From DATKEG01 sp035544515 (lineage in GTDB: Bacteria; Acidobacteriota; Vicinamibacteria; Fen-336), in contig DATKEG010000127.1 in assembly GCA_035544515.1 (NCBI GenBank), forward strand, positions 1 to 17,104: 17,104 nt of DNA, read 5' to 3'. A program made the position numbers and the translations under genes. Below are positions 1 through 8,885 of this stretch, piece after piece; the stretch's first letter is position 1, and each line of letters starts with the position of its first letter. The notes under the pieces are model-generated. The model worked only from the letters and a program-made list of their open reading frames with translations, was not told where the DNA came from and did no database searches.

Positions 1-1026
1 GCCGCGCAGGCGCCGTTCATCACCGGGGGGGCCGAGATCCTGGTTTCGGAGCTGCGCACGCACCTGGAACGGCGCTCCTTCCGGGTGGACGTGGCCGCCG
101 TGCCTTTCAAGTGGTATCCCGTGTCCGAGATCGTCCGGCAGGCTCTGGCCTGGCGCCTGCTCGACCTGACGGAGAGCAATGGCGTGCCGGTGGACCTGCT
201 CATCGTCACGAAGTTCCCGACCTACCTGGCCCGCCACCCGCGCAAGGTGGCCTGGCTCTTCCACCAGCACCGCGAGGCCTACGACCTGTTCGGTACGCCG
301 TATGCCTCGATCACGGACAGCCCCGAAGACACGCGGGTCCGCCAGGCGATCCAGGCCATGGACACGGCTTCGCTCTCCGAGTGCCGGGACGTCTTCACCA
401 TCTCCCGCAACGTGGCCGACCGGCTCCAGCGCTACAACGGCCTCACCGGCACCCCGCTGTACCCGCCGCCCCATCACCTGGGCCGCTACCACTGCGCGTC
501 CTTCGACGGGTTCCTCTTCTATGCGGGCCGGCTGGACCGGCTGAAGCGCCTGGAGCTGGCCATCGACGCCATGAAGCGCGTGCGGAGCGGGGCGCGCCTG
601 AAGATCGCCGGTCAGGGTCCGCTCGAGCCCGAGCTGCGCAAGCGCATCGAGGGTCTGGGCCTGGGCGACCGCGTGCAGCTGCTGGGATACGTCGGCGCGG
701 ACGAGCTGGTGGACCTCTACGCCCGCTGCCGCGCCGCCCTCTACACGCCGCTCAACGAGGACTACGGGTACGTGACCGTGGAGGCCTTCCTCTCCGGCAA
801 GCCGGTCGTCACCACCACCGATTCCGGCGGACCACTGGAGTTCGTGACCGAGGGCGTGACCGGAGTGGTCGCGGCGCCGGATCCGGACGCGCTGGCCGAG
901 AGCATCGACCGGCTGTGGCAGTGGCCCGAGAGCCGCCTGCGCGACCTGGGCGCCGCGGGGCGCGCGCGGGTGGCCGGCATCACCTGGGACGGCGTGATCG
1001 ACCGGCTGACCGAAAGCATCCGATGA
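1..1026 (+). CDS. Glycosyltransferase family 4 (GT-B fold), 5' end missing
   Basis: Frame 1 is open from the first base of the window to TGA at 1024-1026, so the start codon lies upstream and 341 residues are visible. The first visible residues contain ITGGAE, the Gly-rich nucleotide-binding loop near the N-terminus of GT4 enzymes, so only a few residues should be missing. A GTG at 85 would cut this loop off and is not a credible start. The C-terminal Rossmann domain shows the usual marks: AGRLDRLKRLELAIDA, IAGQGPLEPELRKRI, and the donor-binding segment NEDYGYVTVEAFLSGKPVV followed by GGPLEFV. The family transfers a sugar from an NDP- or phospho-sugar to a glycan or lipid acceptor at the cytoplasmic face of the membrane. 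Donor and acceptor cannot be read from sequence. It overlaps the next glycosyltransferase by 4 bp (ATGA), so both probably act in one envelope glycan or glycolipid pathway. Confidence 0.93.
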   Translation, partial: AAQAPFITGGAEILVSELRTHLERRSFRVDVAAVPFKWYPVSEIVRQALAWRLLDLTESNGVPVDLLIVTKFPTYLARHPRKVAWLFHQHREAYDLFGTPYASITDSPEDTRVRQAIQAMDTASLSECRDVFTISRNVADRLQRYNGLTGTPLYPPPHHLGRYHCASFDGFLFYAGRLDRLKRLELAIDAMKRVRSGARLKIAGQGPLEPELRKRIEGLGLGDRVQLLGYVGADELVDLYARCRAALYTPLNEDYGYVTVEAFLSGKPVVTTTDSGGPLEFVTEGVTGVVAAPDPDALAESIDRLWQWPESRLRDLGAAGRARVAGITWDGVIDRLTESIR

Positions 1027-1808
1027 CGGCCGCTGGGCGCGGGCGGGACATGATGGAAGGCGTGCGCCTGGAACTCTCCGTGGTCATCCCCGCCTACAAC
1101 GAAGCGGCCCGTCTCCCGCGGACGATCGAGCGCGTCGAGCGCTTCCTGGCCGGCCGGTTGTACGAGATCGTGGTGGTGGACGACGGGTCCACCGACGGCA
1201 CCGTGGAGGCGGCCCGGGCGGTGGCGGGACGAGACCTCGTGGTGCTGCGCAACGACGTCAACCGCGGCAAGGGCTACGCGGTGCGGCGCGGGATGCTCGC
1301 GGCGCGCGCGGAGCGGCGCCTCCTCTCCGACGCGGATCTCTCGACGCCCATCGAAGAGCTGGGCCGGCTGGAATCGTGCCTGGACACGGGGTTCGACATC
1401 GCCATCGGCTCGCGCGCCCTCGCCGGCTCGCGCGTGGAGATCCACCAGCCCTGGTACCGCGAGAACATGGGCCGCCTGTTCAACGTGTGCGTGAGAGCGC
1501 TGGCCGTGCCCGGCGTGCGCGACACGCAGTGCGGCTTCAAGCTCTTCGCGGCCCGCGCCGCGCAGGCCGTCTTCGCCGCCGCGCGGGTGGACGGGTTCTC
1601 CTTCGACGTGGAGGCCCTCTTCATCGCGCGGCGGCTGGGCTACCGGATCGCCGAGGTACCCGTGGTGTGGCGCAACGACGCGGCGACGCGCGTGGGACTG
1701 GGGGGAGGCTTCCGGGCCTTCCCGGACCTCCTGCGCATCCGGCTCAACGGCTGGCGCGGCGCCTACGAGCCCCGGCGGACGGACGACGCCGGCGCGCGCG
1801 CGTTGTAG
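1023..1808 (+). CDS. Glycosyltransferase family 2, dolichyl-phosphate glucosyltransferase-like
   Basis: This 261-residue GT-A fold enzyme starts at the ATG sharing ATGA with the upstream stop. ATGs at 1050 and 1053 are alternatives, because the conserved fold begins only at about residue 18. Visible motifs are SVVIPAYNEA (19-28), VVVDDGSTDGT (50-60), the metal-binding SDADLSTPIEEL (102-113), the GSR element (129-131), DTQCGFKLF (167-175) and FDVEALFIARRLGY (194-207). SDADL.TP together with DTQCGFKLF is typical of the Alg5/DPG-synthase branch, which makes polyprenyl-phosphate-linked glucose or a similar sugar. No C-terminal transmembrane pair is seen, unlike GtrB-type enzymes, so it is probably soluble or peripheral. 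Coupling to the GT4 gene suggests lipid-linked sugar synthesis or transfer. The last 46 bp run antisense through the 3' end of the SurA-like gene. Confidence 0.92.
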   Translation: MTAAGRGRDMMEGVRLELSVVIPAYNEAARLPRTIERVERFLAGRLYEIVVVDDGSTDGTVEAARAVAGRDLVVLRNDVNRGKGYAVRRGMLAARAERRLLSDADLSTPIEELGRLESCLDTGFDIAIGSRALAGSRVEIHQPWYRENMGRLFNVCVRALAVPGVRDTQCGFKLFAARAAQAVFAAARVDGFSFDVEALFIARRLGYRIAEVPVVWRNDAATRVGLGGGFRAFPDLLRIRLNGWRGAYEPRRTDDAGARAL

Positions 1809-2350
1809 CGGACGTCCGACGCCCGCCGCAGCTCCTTCACCCAGGCCTCGATGCGCTGGCGCAGGTCGTCCTCGGCGAGCTGCGTCCGGGCCTCGGGCGC
1901 CCCGTCCTCGTCCACGCGCACCTGCGGCCGGAAGCGAAACTCGACGTACTTGAGGATGGTGGCCTGCCGGCGCGCGAGCTGGCGGAGGTCGCCTTCGGAG
2001 AGGTCGGCCACGGCCTGGCCGGCCCGCGCGAGGAGGCTCTGCAGGGCGAGCGCTTCTTCGTCGCCGCTCACCGCGGCCTGGGGCAGGCGCGCGGCCTCGC
2101 GGAACATCAGCCGTTCGTCGATCAGCGCCTCCAGGGCCTGGGCCCGGTCCACGCCCGTGACCTCCTCCACCACGCGCACCTCGGAGAGCAGCACGGGCCG
2201 CCCGTCCACCACGGCCAGGATGCGCTCGACCAGCATCGGCTGGGCCACCGCGGGAAGGGCCAACCAGATGCCGGTGAGCAGGCCGCCCGCCGCGAGCGCC
2301 CGATTCACTCGCACGCGAACGCTCCGCGGGGGATGTGTGCTAGAACGCAT
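1763..2350 (-). CDS. SurA N-terminal-domain-like periplasmic chaperone without PPIase domain
   Basis: The protein has 195 residues from ATG at 2350. A signal peptide is evident: basic n-region, hydrophobic stretch at about 17-32, and probable cleavage after AVA (34-36). The mature part opens with VERILAVVDGRPVLLSEV (41-58), matching the SurA/PpiD N-domain pattern in which an outer-membrane chaperone begins with a VNxxVI-like strand and SEV. LIDERLMFREA (76-86) and FRFRPQVRV (138-146) match the following helices. It ends soon after, with no parvulin PPIase domain; full SurA has about 430 residues. It is the last gene of the - strand array and overlaps the Omp85 stop by 11 bp. GTG at 2314, with GGAG 8 nt upstream, is a good alternative start: it would remove the overlap and give a 24-residue signal peptide. 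Inferred role: chaperoning of outer-membrane proteins. Its 3' end overlaps the convergent GT2 gene. Confidence 0.82.
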   Translation of the reverse strand: MRSSTHPPRSVRVRVNRALAAGGLLTGIWLALPAVAQPMLVERILAVVDGRPVLLSEVRVVEEVTGVDRAQALEALIDERLMFREAARLPQAAVSGDEEALALQSLLARAGQAVADLSEGDLRQLARRQATILKYVEFRFRPQVRVDEDGAPEARTQLAEDDLRQRIEAWVKELRRASDVRYNARAPASSVRRGS

Positions 2351-5006
2351 AGCCAAGCGCGAAGTGGAACCGGTAGCCGCTCTCGCCGGGGCGCGGGTTG
2401 AGCTTGCGGCCCCAGTCCACGCGCAGGGGGCCGAGCGCGCTGCGGTAGCGGACGCCCAGGCCGGCGGTGTAGCGCAGCTCGCCGGGATCGAGGTCGGAGA
2501 CGAGCGGATACACATTGCCGGCGTCCGCGAAGGCGGCCAGGGAGAAGTAGCGGCCGGTGTCCACGCGCAGCTCGGCCCCCCCGAGCAGCACGGCGTTGCC
2601 CCCCACGGGCACCAGCTCGCCCGAGGACCCGGGCGCCAGCGGGCCCACCGTGTCCAGGGCGAAGCCACGCAGGCTGTAGTCGCCGCCCGCGTAGAACCGG
2701 TCCGGACGCGGCAGGAACAGGGGGGACTCGCCGAAGGTGCGCGCCAGGCCGACCCGGGCGGACAGGGCCAGGACCACGCGGGCGGCCAGCCGCTCGTAGG
2801 TGGAAGCCTGCAGGAATCCCTTCACGAAGCTGTCGCCGCCCAGGACCGCGTGCGAGAGCTGGACGTCGGCGCTGGCGAAGCGGCCGCGGTGCGGGTCGAG
2901 CGGGTCGTCGCGCGTGTCGTTCACCACGGACGCGCTCGGCCCCGCCACGGTCGAGGTCGCGAACTCACGGCCCACGTCGTCGGGGTTGACGATGTTGAAC
3001 GTGTCCGTGAGCTGGTACGTGTAGCGCAGGCTGAGGCTCCAGGCGCCGCGCTGCCGCACCGTCTGCACCAGCGCCCCGCCCCGCACGAAGTCGAACGCCG
3101 AGCGGTCCTCCTCCTCGCGGAACACGGTGGCGAAGAACTCCTGCCGGCGGCCGAAGAGCCAGGGCTCGCGGAAGGTGGCCAGCAGGCGGCTGCCCCGAAA
3201 GCTGTAGCGGACGAAAGCGGACAGGCTGCGGTCCAGTCCGAAGAGGTTTCGGCGCGTGACCTCCACGCTGCCGCGGAGGAGGTCGCGTTCGGCGTAGCCG
3301 ATGCCATAGGCGACCGTGGTCCGGGGCGCCTCCTCGGCGGCCACGATCACGCTACGCTTGCCGACCGTCTCCGGATCGATCTCCGCCACGCTCACGCGCT
3401 CGAAGATGCCCAGCGCGCCCAGGCGGCGCTGGCTCTCCAGCACGCGGTGGAGCCCCAGCGGCTCGCCTTCCTTGACCAGCAGCTCCCGGCGGACGACCTC
3501 CTCGCGCGTGCCCCGCAGGCCGGCGATCACCACGCGGTCCACGCGCACCAGCGGCCCCGGCGCCGTGCGCAGCACCACGTGCGCCGCGCCGTCGTCCGCG
3601 TACGCGACCTCGGGCGTCACCTCCACCTGCGGGTACCCGGCATCTCGGTACGCGGCCAGGAGGGCGTCGCGATCCCGGGCCAGGTCCCGGAGGCGGTAGG
3701 GATGGCCGGGCTGCAGGTTCAGCTCCCGCGCGGGCGTCTCCGCGGGGAACGGGACCGGCGCTTCCACGGTCACGGAAGCCAGGATGCGCCGGGGGCCGGG
3801 ACGCAGGCGAAACACGACCGGCAGGTCGCCCCCGCCCTCCGGCACCTCGGCCTCCACCCGCGCGTCCACGTAGCCCCGCTCCTCGAGCGCCCGCTGCAGC
3901 GCGCGCGCGTCCGCGGCCAGCACCGCCTCCTCGAGCGGGCCCCCCAGGCGCGTGGAGAGCGCCACCGCCGAGAGGTCCTCCTCGTCGCCGGCGAGGCGGA
4001 TGGAGCCCACGCGCGCGGTGGGGCCGGGTTCCACTTCGTAGACGAGCGCCGCACCCGCCCCGCGCGGCTCCTCTCCCGCGACCACGCGCGCGGCGCGGCG
4101 CCCCTGGGACAGGAGCTCGCTCTCGAGCCGCTCCGTTCCCTGCTCGCGCACGTCGGCCTGCAGCCCGCTCTCGCGCAGGAGTGCCGCGATCTCCCGGACC
4201 AGCGCGCGCGGGGGTTCCCAGCCCCTGAACTCGAGCGTCATGGGAGGGCCGGCGTCCACCAGGAAGGCCAGCCACACGCCCGGCTGCCCGGGCTCGCGGG
4301 CGGCCTGTACGCCCACCTCGGCGCGCCAGTACCCGCGCGCGAGCAGCTCCTGCCGCATGCGGCGCGCCGCCTCCTCCGCCTTCCCCGGCCGGTAGACCTC
4401 GCCCGGGCGCGGGGCCACCAGCGCCGCGAGCCGGGCCACCAGCGCGGGCGGACCCGCTTCGAAGGCGATGCGTGCCACGGCCACGTGGGCGCGCGGACCG
4501 GCGTCGATGCGGAACACCGCGTCCGCCCCCTCCGCGGACGCGCGGGCCGACGCCGCCACCTGCGCCTCGGGATAGCCGTCCTCCACGAGCGCCTGTCGGG
4601 CCTCCGCCGCCGCGCGCTCGAGCCGCGCCGGCCAGAGGGGCTCCCGCGCGCGCAGGCGGCTCAGCCGCCTCAGGGCGCCAGGGTCGAGCACGCGGTCGCC
4701 CTCGGCCACGACGTCGGCGAACAGCGGCGCGCGCGACAGCCGCACCACGAGCGCGAGGCCATCCTCCCCGCGCTCGGCCTCCACCGATACGTCCTCGTAT
4801 TCGCCCGTGGCGTGGATCAGCTCCACCGCGTGCCGTAGGGCCTCCGCCCGGTAGGGCTGGCCGGGCCCGAGCTCCACGAACGCGAGCAGACGCTCCGCCT
4901 CCGCGGACGGCGCATCCACCACCACGGAGGCGACGCGCTCGCCCTCCGACGGCCAGGAAGAGGCGCCGGCCGGCCCCAGGAGCAGCAACGCGACGAGCGG
5001 TCCCAT
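2340..5006 (-). CDS. Omp85-family outer-membrane assembly protein (TamA/BamA-like) with about seven POTRA repeats
   Basis: This 888-residue protein has a short signal peptide (hydrophobic 3-12, probable cleavage near AGA at 13-15). POTRA-like repeats of about 75 residues lie at roughly 24-92, 95-170, 171-252, 255-328, 329-404, 405-485 and 486-561. Most carry the LxxxGY or GxF turn (GY at 144, 225, 378 and 457; LGIF near 532). The C-terminal half is a 16-strand-type barrel, with the Omp85 loop-6 motif GGDYSLRGF (774-782), the DTRDDPLDPHRG segment (697-708) and a terminal Phe, the usual sorting signal. E. coli TamA has three POTRAs and BamA five. ATG at 5006 shares one base with the tamB stop (TGATG); GTG at 5009 is in frame and also possible. 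Pairing with tamB argues for TamA function, but in some phyla BamA itself pairs with TamB, so the symbol is left open. Confidence 0.95.
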   Translation of the reverse strand: MGPLVALLLLGPAGASSWPSEGERVASVVVDAPSAEAERLLAFVELGPGQPYRAEALRHAVELIHATGEYEDVSVEAERGEDGLALVVRLSRAPLFADVVAEGDRVLDPGALRRLSRLRAREPLWPARLERAAAEARQALVEDGYPEAQVAASARASAEGADAVFRIDAGPRAHVAVARIAFEAGPPALVARLAALVAPRPGEVYRPGKAEEAARRMRQELLARGYWRAEVGVQAAREPGQPGVWLAFLVDAGPPMTLEFRGWEPPRALVREIAALLRESGLQADVREQGTERLESELLSQGRRAARVVAGEEPRGAGAALVYEVEPGPTARVGSIRLAGDEEDLSAVALSTRLGGPLEEAVLAADARALQRALEERGYVDARVEAEVPEGGGDLPVVFRLRPGPRRILASVTVEAPVPFPAETPARELNLQPGHPYRLRDLARDRDALLAAYRDAGYPQVEVTPEVAYADDGAAHVVLRTAPGPLVRVDRVVIAGLRGTREEVVRRELLVKEGEPLGLHRVLESQRRLGALGIFERVSVAEIDPETVGKRSVIVAAEEAPRTTVAYGIGYAERDLLRGSVEVTRRNLFGLDRSLSAFVRYSFRGSRLLATFREPWLFGRRQEFFATVFREEEDRSAFDFVRGGALVQTVRQRGAWSLSLRYTYQLTDTFNIVNPDDVGREFATSTVAGPSASVVNDTRDDPLDPHRGRFASADVQLSHAVLGGDSFVKGFLQASTYERLAARVVLALSARVGLARTFGESPLFLPRPDRFYAGGDYSLRGFALDTVGPLAPGSSGELVPVGGNAVLLGGAELRVDTGRYFSLAAFADAGNVYPLVSDLDPGELRYTAGLGVRYRSALGPLRVDWGRKLNPRPGESGYRFHFALGYAF

Positions 5007-8000
5007 CACCGCGACTGGCGCAGGCGCAGGTCGAACCCGAAGCCGCCCGGCTGCACGCTGGTCATGAGCAGGGAGAGCCGGTCGGAGAGCGTGTACTCGA
5101 TGGAGACCAGGCGCTCCTCCGTGCCCCGCAGGTCCACCGAGTAGAGGATGCTCACGTCCGGCGTGATGCGTTTACCGAGGGTCAGGCGGGCGGTCGGGTT
5201 GGTGACGTTGCCGCGGATGATGGAAGGGTCGATCGAGAAGCGGTCGAGCCCGAGCCGGGCCGCGCCTCGTTCCAGGCCCATCTCCTCGGAAAGGACGCCC
5301 GCGGCCAGGGTGGCGGCGCCCGTGGCCGCGAGGTTGCGCTGGGCGTCGTCGTCGCGGCGCGTCTCGAGGTCGGCGAGCTTCGCCTCGTCGGCGCCGGCCA
5401 GGAGCCCGAGGATGGCCACCGTGCTCAGCGGCGGGTCCGAGGTGAGCGTCGGGTAGACGCGGTCCAGCGTGCCGTTCATCTTGAGCGTGACGCGATAGGA
5501 CCGGATGCGCGTCTCGGCCTCGATGTCGAAGAGCGGGTCCGTCTTGCGCGGGTTGGCGAAGTCGAGGTTCCCGCGGCGGATCACGTAGGTGTTGCCCTGG
5601 AAGTAGACGCGGCCACGGTCGACCTCGGCGCGGCCGAGCACCACCGGGGCGGCGTAGGTGCCCTGCAGCGTCAGCTCGGCCCGCGCCAGAAGCGCGGCCA
5701 GGTTGTTGTCCACCTTGAGTGTGCCCGGGGCGGAGACCTTGACGTCGTAGCGCAGCCCCTCCCCGAAGGACGCCACCTCCTCGGCGGCGCGGCCCTCGGC
5801 CAGGAGCTCGGAAGCCACGTCGTAGCGCTGCGTCCAGGAGGCATGGCGCACGTCGAGCTTCCCGGTCAGCCATTGGCGCGTGAAGTCGCCGAACAGCCGC
5901 AGGTCCGCGTCCACCACGCTGCGCAGCCCCTCCGGATAGCGCAGCGACACGCCCCGGCCGGTGCCGTGCACGTCGAAGGAGACCAGCCGGCCGCCCGCGT
6001 ACGCGGCCTGGCCCGTGAGGTCCACCGGCCCACCGCCGAGCGTCCCGGAGACGCCCGTGAAGTGGGCCAGCCCCTCCGTGAAGCGGACCGTACCGCGCAG
6101 TTCCTCGATCCCGTGCGGGAAGCCGCGCGTGCGGATGGAGGCGCCCAGGATCTCGAGCGCGCCGTCGAGGTCCGGCTGGGACCGCGTGCCCGCGACCCTC
6201 AGGGTCAGGCGCGCGCCGCCGCGGCCGCGCAGCTCGGGCGCCACCAGGGACACCGCGCGCAGGTCGGCGGACCCGGCCACGGACAGGGCCAGCGGTCCCT
6301 GCGGATCGAAAAGGGCCGCGCGGCCGGTGACCACGAGGTCCGTGCCCTCCCCGGCGAGGTGGGCCCGTCGCACCTCGAGCTCGCCGTCGCGCACGGCCAG
6401 GGAGACCTCGCCTTCATTGCGCACGGGATAGTCGGGCAGGCCCAGGCGCAGCAGCGTGACCGAGGCCTCGGCGGCGAGCTGGCGCGGGCGCTGGAGGGCG
6501 CCCGTGATGGTGGCCTCGCCGCCGGCCACGATCTCCACGGGCGCGATCAGCTCGCCCAGGGCCGCGCGCAGGAAGGGATCGACGCTCGTATCGCGGGCCT
6601 GGAGGCGCAGCGCGGCCGCGTAGGGCGCGGCCGCCGCCACGCGGCCGAAAAGGGCCAGGTCCACGCGCGCCGAGCGGCAGCGGGCGTCGACCGCCACGTG
6701 GCCGTCTCCGTCACCGTGGAACGTGGCCGCCAGCGCGCCGACGCCTTCATCGCCCAGGAAGAGGCGCGGAGAGGTGAACCGGGCCTGCACCCGCGGCCGG
6801 GACAGCGTACCTTGCAGGACGACCTGTCCCGAGACCCGGCCGCCCCAGCGCGCCTGGCCCGCCGCGGGCAGGACCTCCGCCAGGTCCACCTCGGAGATCC
6901 CGGCCTCGCCGTCGTAGATCCCGTCGTCGGTGAGCGTGCCGTGGAACGAGAGGACGCCGCCGCCCACGCGCGCGCGCCCGGTCCGGACCTCGGTGAGCGC
7001 GCCGTGCAGCGCCGTATCGAGGCTCAGGTCGGTGAAGGGCACGCCGTAGTAGCGGCCGGACGGCGAGGTGACCTCCGTCTCGCCCCGCGGATCGCTGCGG
7101 CGGCCGCGGACGGCCGCGCGGCCCGAGACGAGCCCCTCGACGTCCACGTCCCACTCGAGCGCGCGCACGAAGTCCGCGGACGGCCAGGCGGAGAAGCGCA
7201 ACCGCACGTCGAGCGCATCCTCCTGCCCGAACGGGCCGGTCTGCATCGTCCCTTCGAGCGCCAGCTCGCCGCCGGGCCGGCGCACCACGAGCGACTGGGA
7301 CCGCAGCTCCGAAGGCGTGAGCGCGCCGCGCCACTCCGCGCGGCCCCAGACCACGCCGAGGTAGGAGAGGCCGTCTCCCGTGAAGCGTCCCTCGAACACC
7401 GGCGCGGAGAGCGTGCCTCCCCACCGGCCCTCGAACTCCCCCGCGCCGCCCAGGTCCGCCGCGTGCGCCTCGGACGCGCCCAGCGCGCGCCGCAAGCGGA
7501 GGAGCAGCTCGTCGGTGGCCGCGAGGTCGCGGCTCTGCGCCTGGAGCGCGAGCGCGGTCCGCAGGTCCTTCTCGATGCGCCCGGACAGGCGCGCCTGGGT
7601 GTGGGCCGTGCGCAGCTCCGCCGCGTCGAGGAACTGCGTCCCGTCCTCCGCCCGCCACTCCACGCGGCCGGAAAGCGGCGTGCGCGCTCCCCCCTTCTCC
7701 GCGAGGTCGAGGGCGACCTCGCCGGAGAGCGCCCGCACCCGGCCGCGCGGCCAGGACAACGAGACCTTTCCGGTGGCGGAGGCGCCCAGGCCCGCCGCGC
7801 CGAGGTCGAAGATCCAGCGCACGAGCGGTTCCGCGTCCACCGCGCGCAGGTCCGCGGCCAGGGTCGGCCGGCCCGGCGCGGGCGGCACTTCGACGTCCAC
7901 GCGCGCGCTCCCGCCCAGCGCGACGACCTCCAGCCCGCTCACGTGCACGCCGTCGCGATCCCAGGCCACCCGCCCCGCGTATCGCGGCACCGGTATGCCG

Positions 8001-8863
8001 TCGAAGGAGCCCGCGGCGCCCTCCACCTCGCCCGAGAGGCGCAGGCGCGAGCCCTCGAGCGTGGCCGAGCCGTCGTAACGCGCGCGGCCCCGCAGGTCGA
8101 AGCCGGTGTGCACCACGTGCTCTTCCAGTACGGCCAGGTCGATGGGGCCATGCACCTCGAAACGCCCGCGCAGCGGCGCGAGATCGAGGATGCCGCGATA
8201 GGTGAGCTGGGTCCCCACCGCCTCGATGCGGCCGGTCTCCACGGTCACGCGCGTCCCGCGCAAGCCGAGGTCGGCGACCACGGAGAAGGGCAGCGGCGCG
8301 TTGTCGCCGAAACGCACGGCGCCCGGCCCGAAGGACACGTGGCCGCGGAGGTCCCCTCCCGACCCTTCCAGCCGGCCGTTGAAATCGGGCAGCTCGAGAT
8401 CGAGCGGCACTCGTTCGTGGTTGACCTCGACCAGGCTCTCCCGGATCACCAGCCGCGCGATGCGGACGCCGTCGCGCCCGGCCTCGCCGGGCGCGAAGAG
8501 GGGAATGTCGTCCCCGCCTTCCCGCCAGGCGTTCACGCGCACGACCGCGCCGCGCACGGACAGGCTCCGCAGCTCGGTGCGGCGGCGCCAGAGCGGCCGC
8601 AGGCGCGGCGCGGCCACCAGCGCGCGCACCTCGAGGAAGGCGGGCGCGCGCGCGGCGGCCCCCGCCACGCGCACGTCCCGCACCTCGATCTCGAGCGGGA
8701 AGAACCGGTACTCGACCCGGCCGACGCTGACCGGCCGGCCGAAGAAGGACGTGAGGCGCGCGGCCACCACTTCCGACGACCATACGGGCAGGCGCAGCAG
8801 GGCGGCGCCGGCCAGGCCGGTCAGGGCGAGCGCGAGCAGGAAACGGCGGCGCGGGCGGGTCAT
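5006..8863 (-). CDS. tamB: TamB (DUF490) translocation and assembly module protein
   Basis: The product is about 1,285 residues, close to the usual 1,250-1,500 for TamB. One N-terminal membrane anchor follows RPRRR (about residues 7-25); a very long run of short beta strands follows, as expected for the hydrophobic-groove beta-taco fold spanning the periplasm. The C-terminal DUF490 region is clear: RRGNLDFANPRKTDPLFDIE, then SDPPLSTVAILGLLAG ending about 128 residues from the end, then a strand-rich tail. TamB works with an Omp85 partner in envelope biogenesis: insertion of some outer-membrane proteins and, by later work on AsmA-like proteins, phospholipid transport to the outer membrane. The partner gene follows immediately with a 1-bp overlap. 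I chose ATG at 8863 because it places basic residues directly before the anchor. GTG at 8884, one base after the bccP stop, would add seven residues; neither start has a strong Shine-Dalgarno. Confidence 0.95.
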   Translation of the reverse strand: MTRPRRRFLLALALTGLAGAALLRLPVWSSEVVAARLTSFFGRPVSVGRVEYRFFPLEIEVRDVRVAGAAARAPAFLEVRALVAAPRLRPLWRRRTELRSLSVRGAVVRVNAWREGGDDIPLFAPGEAGRDGVRIARLVIRESLVEVNHERVPLDLELPDFNGRLEGSGGDLRGHVSFGPGAVRFGDNAPLPFSVVADLGLRGTRVTVETGRIEAVGTQLTYRGILDLAPLRGRFEVHGPIDLAVLEEHVVHTGFDLRGRARYDGSATLEGSRLRLSGEVEGAAGSFDGIPVPRYAGRVAWDRDGVHVSGLEVVALGGSARVDVEVPPAPGRPTLAADLRAVDAEPLVRWIFDLGAAGLGASATGKVSLSWPRGRVRALSGEVALDLAEKGGARTPLSGRVEWRAEDGTQFLDAAELRTAHTQARLSGRIEKDLRTALALQAQSRDLAATDELLLRLRRALGASEAHAADLGGAGEFEGRWGGTLSAPVFEGRFTGDGLSYLGVVWGRAEWRGALTPSELRSQSLVVRRPGGELALEGTMQTGPFGQEDALDVRLRFSAWPSADFVRALEWDVDVEGLVSGRAAVRGRRSDPRGETEVTSPSGRYYGVPFTDLSLDTALHGALTEVRTGRARVGGGVLSFHGTLTDDGIYDGEAGISEVDLAEVLPAAGQARWGGRVSGQVVLQGTLSRPRVQARFTSPRLFLGDEGVGALAATFHGDGDGHVAVDARCRSARVDLALFGRVAAAAPYAAALRLQARDTSVDPFLRAALGELIAPVEIVAGGEATITGALQRPRQLAAEASVTLLRLGLPDYPVRNEGEVSLAVRDGELEVRRAHLAGEGTDLVVTGRAALFDPQGPLALSVAGSADLRAVSLVAPELRGRGGARLTLRVAGTRSQPDLDGALEILGASIRTRGFPHGIEELRGTVRFTEGLAHFTGVSGTLGGGPVDLTGQAAYAGGRLVSFDVHGTGRGVSLRYPEGLRSVVDADLRLFGDFTRQWLTGKLDVRHASWTQRYDVASELLAEGRAAEEVASFGEGLRYDVKVSAPGTLKVDNNLAALLARAELTLQGTYAAPVVLGRAEVDRGRVYFQGNTYVIRRGNLDFANPRKTDPLFDIEAETRIRSYRVTLKMNGTLDRVYPTLTSDPPLSTVAILGLLAGADEAKLADLETRRDDDAQRNLAATGAATLAAGVLSEEMGLERGAARLGLDRFSIDPSIIRGNVTNPTARLTLGKRITPDVSILYSVDLRGTEERLVSIEYTLSDRLSLLMTSVQPGGFGFDLRLRQSR

Positions 8864-8885
8864 GGCCGTGCGGGCGGAGCGCACC

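Noticed and set aside
1809..1818. Perfect palindrome CGGACGTCCG just after the GT2 stop as a terminator
   Set aside because: Only 10 bp with no loop and no U-run, and it lies inside the SurA-like coding region.
1851..4838. A 995-codon + strand open frame opposite the Omp85 gene
   Set aside because: Same GC artefact: biased composition, no motifs, and a complete Omp85 protein on the other strand.
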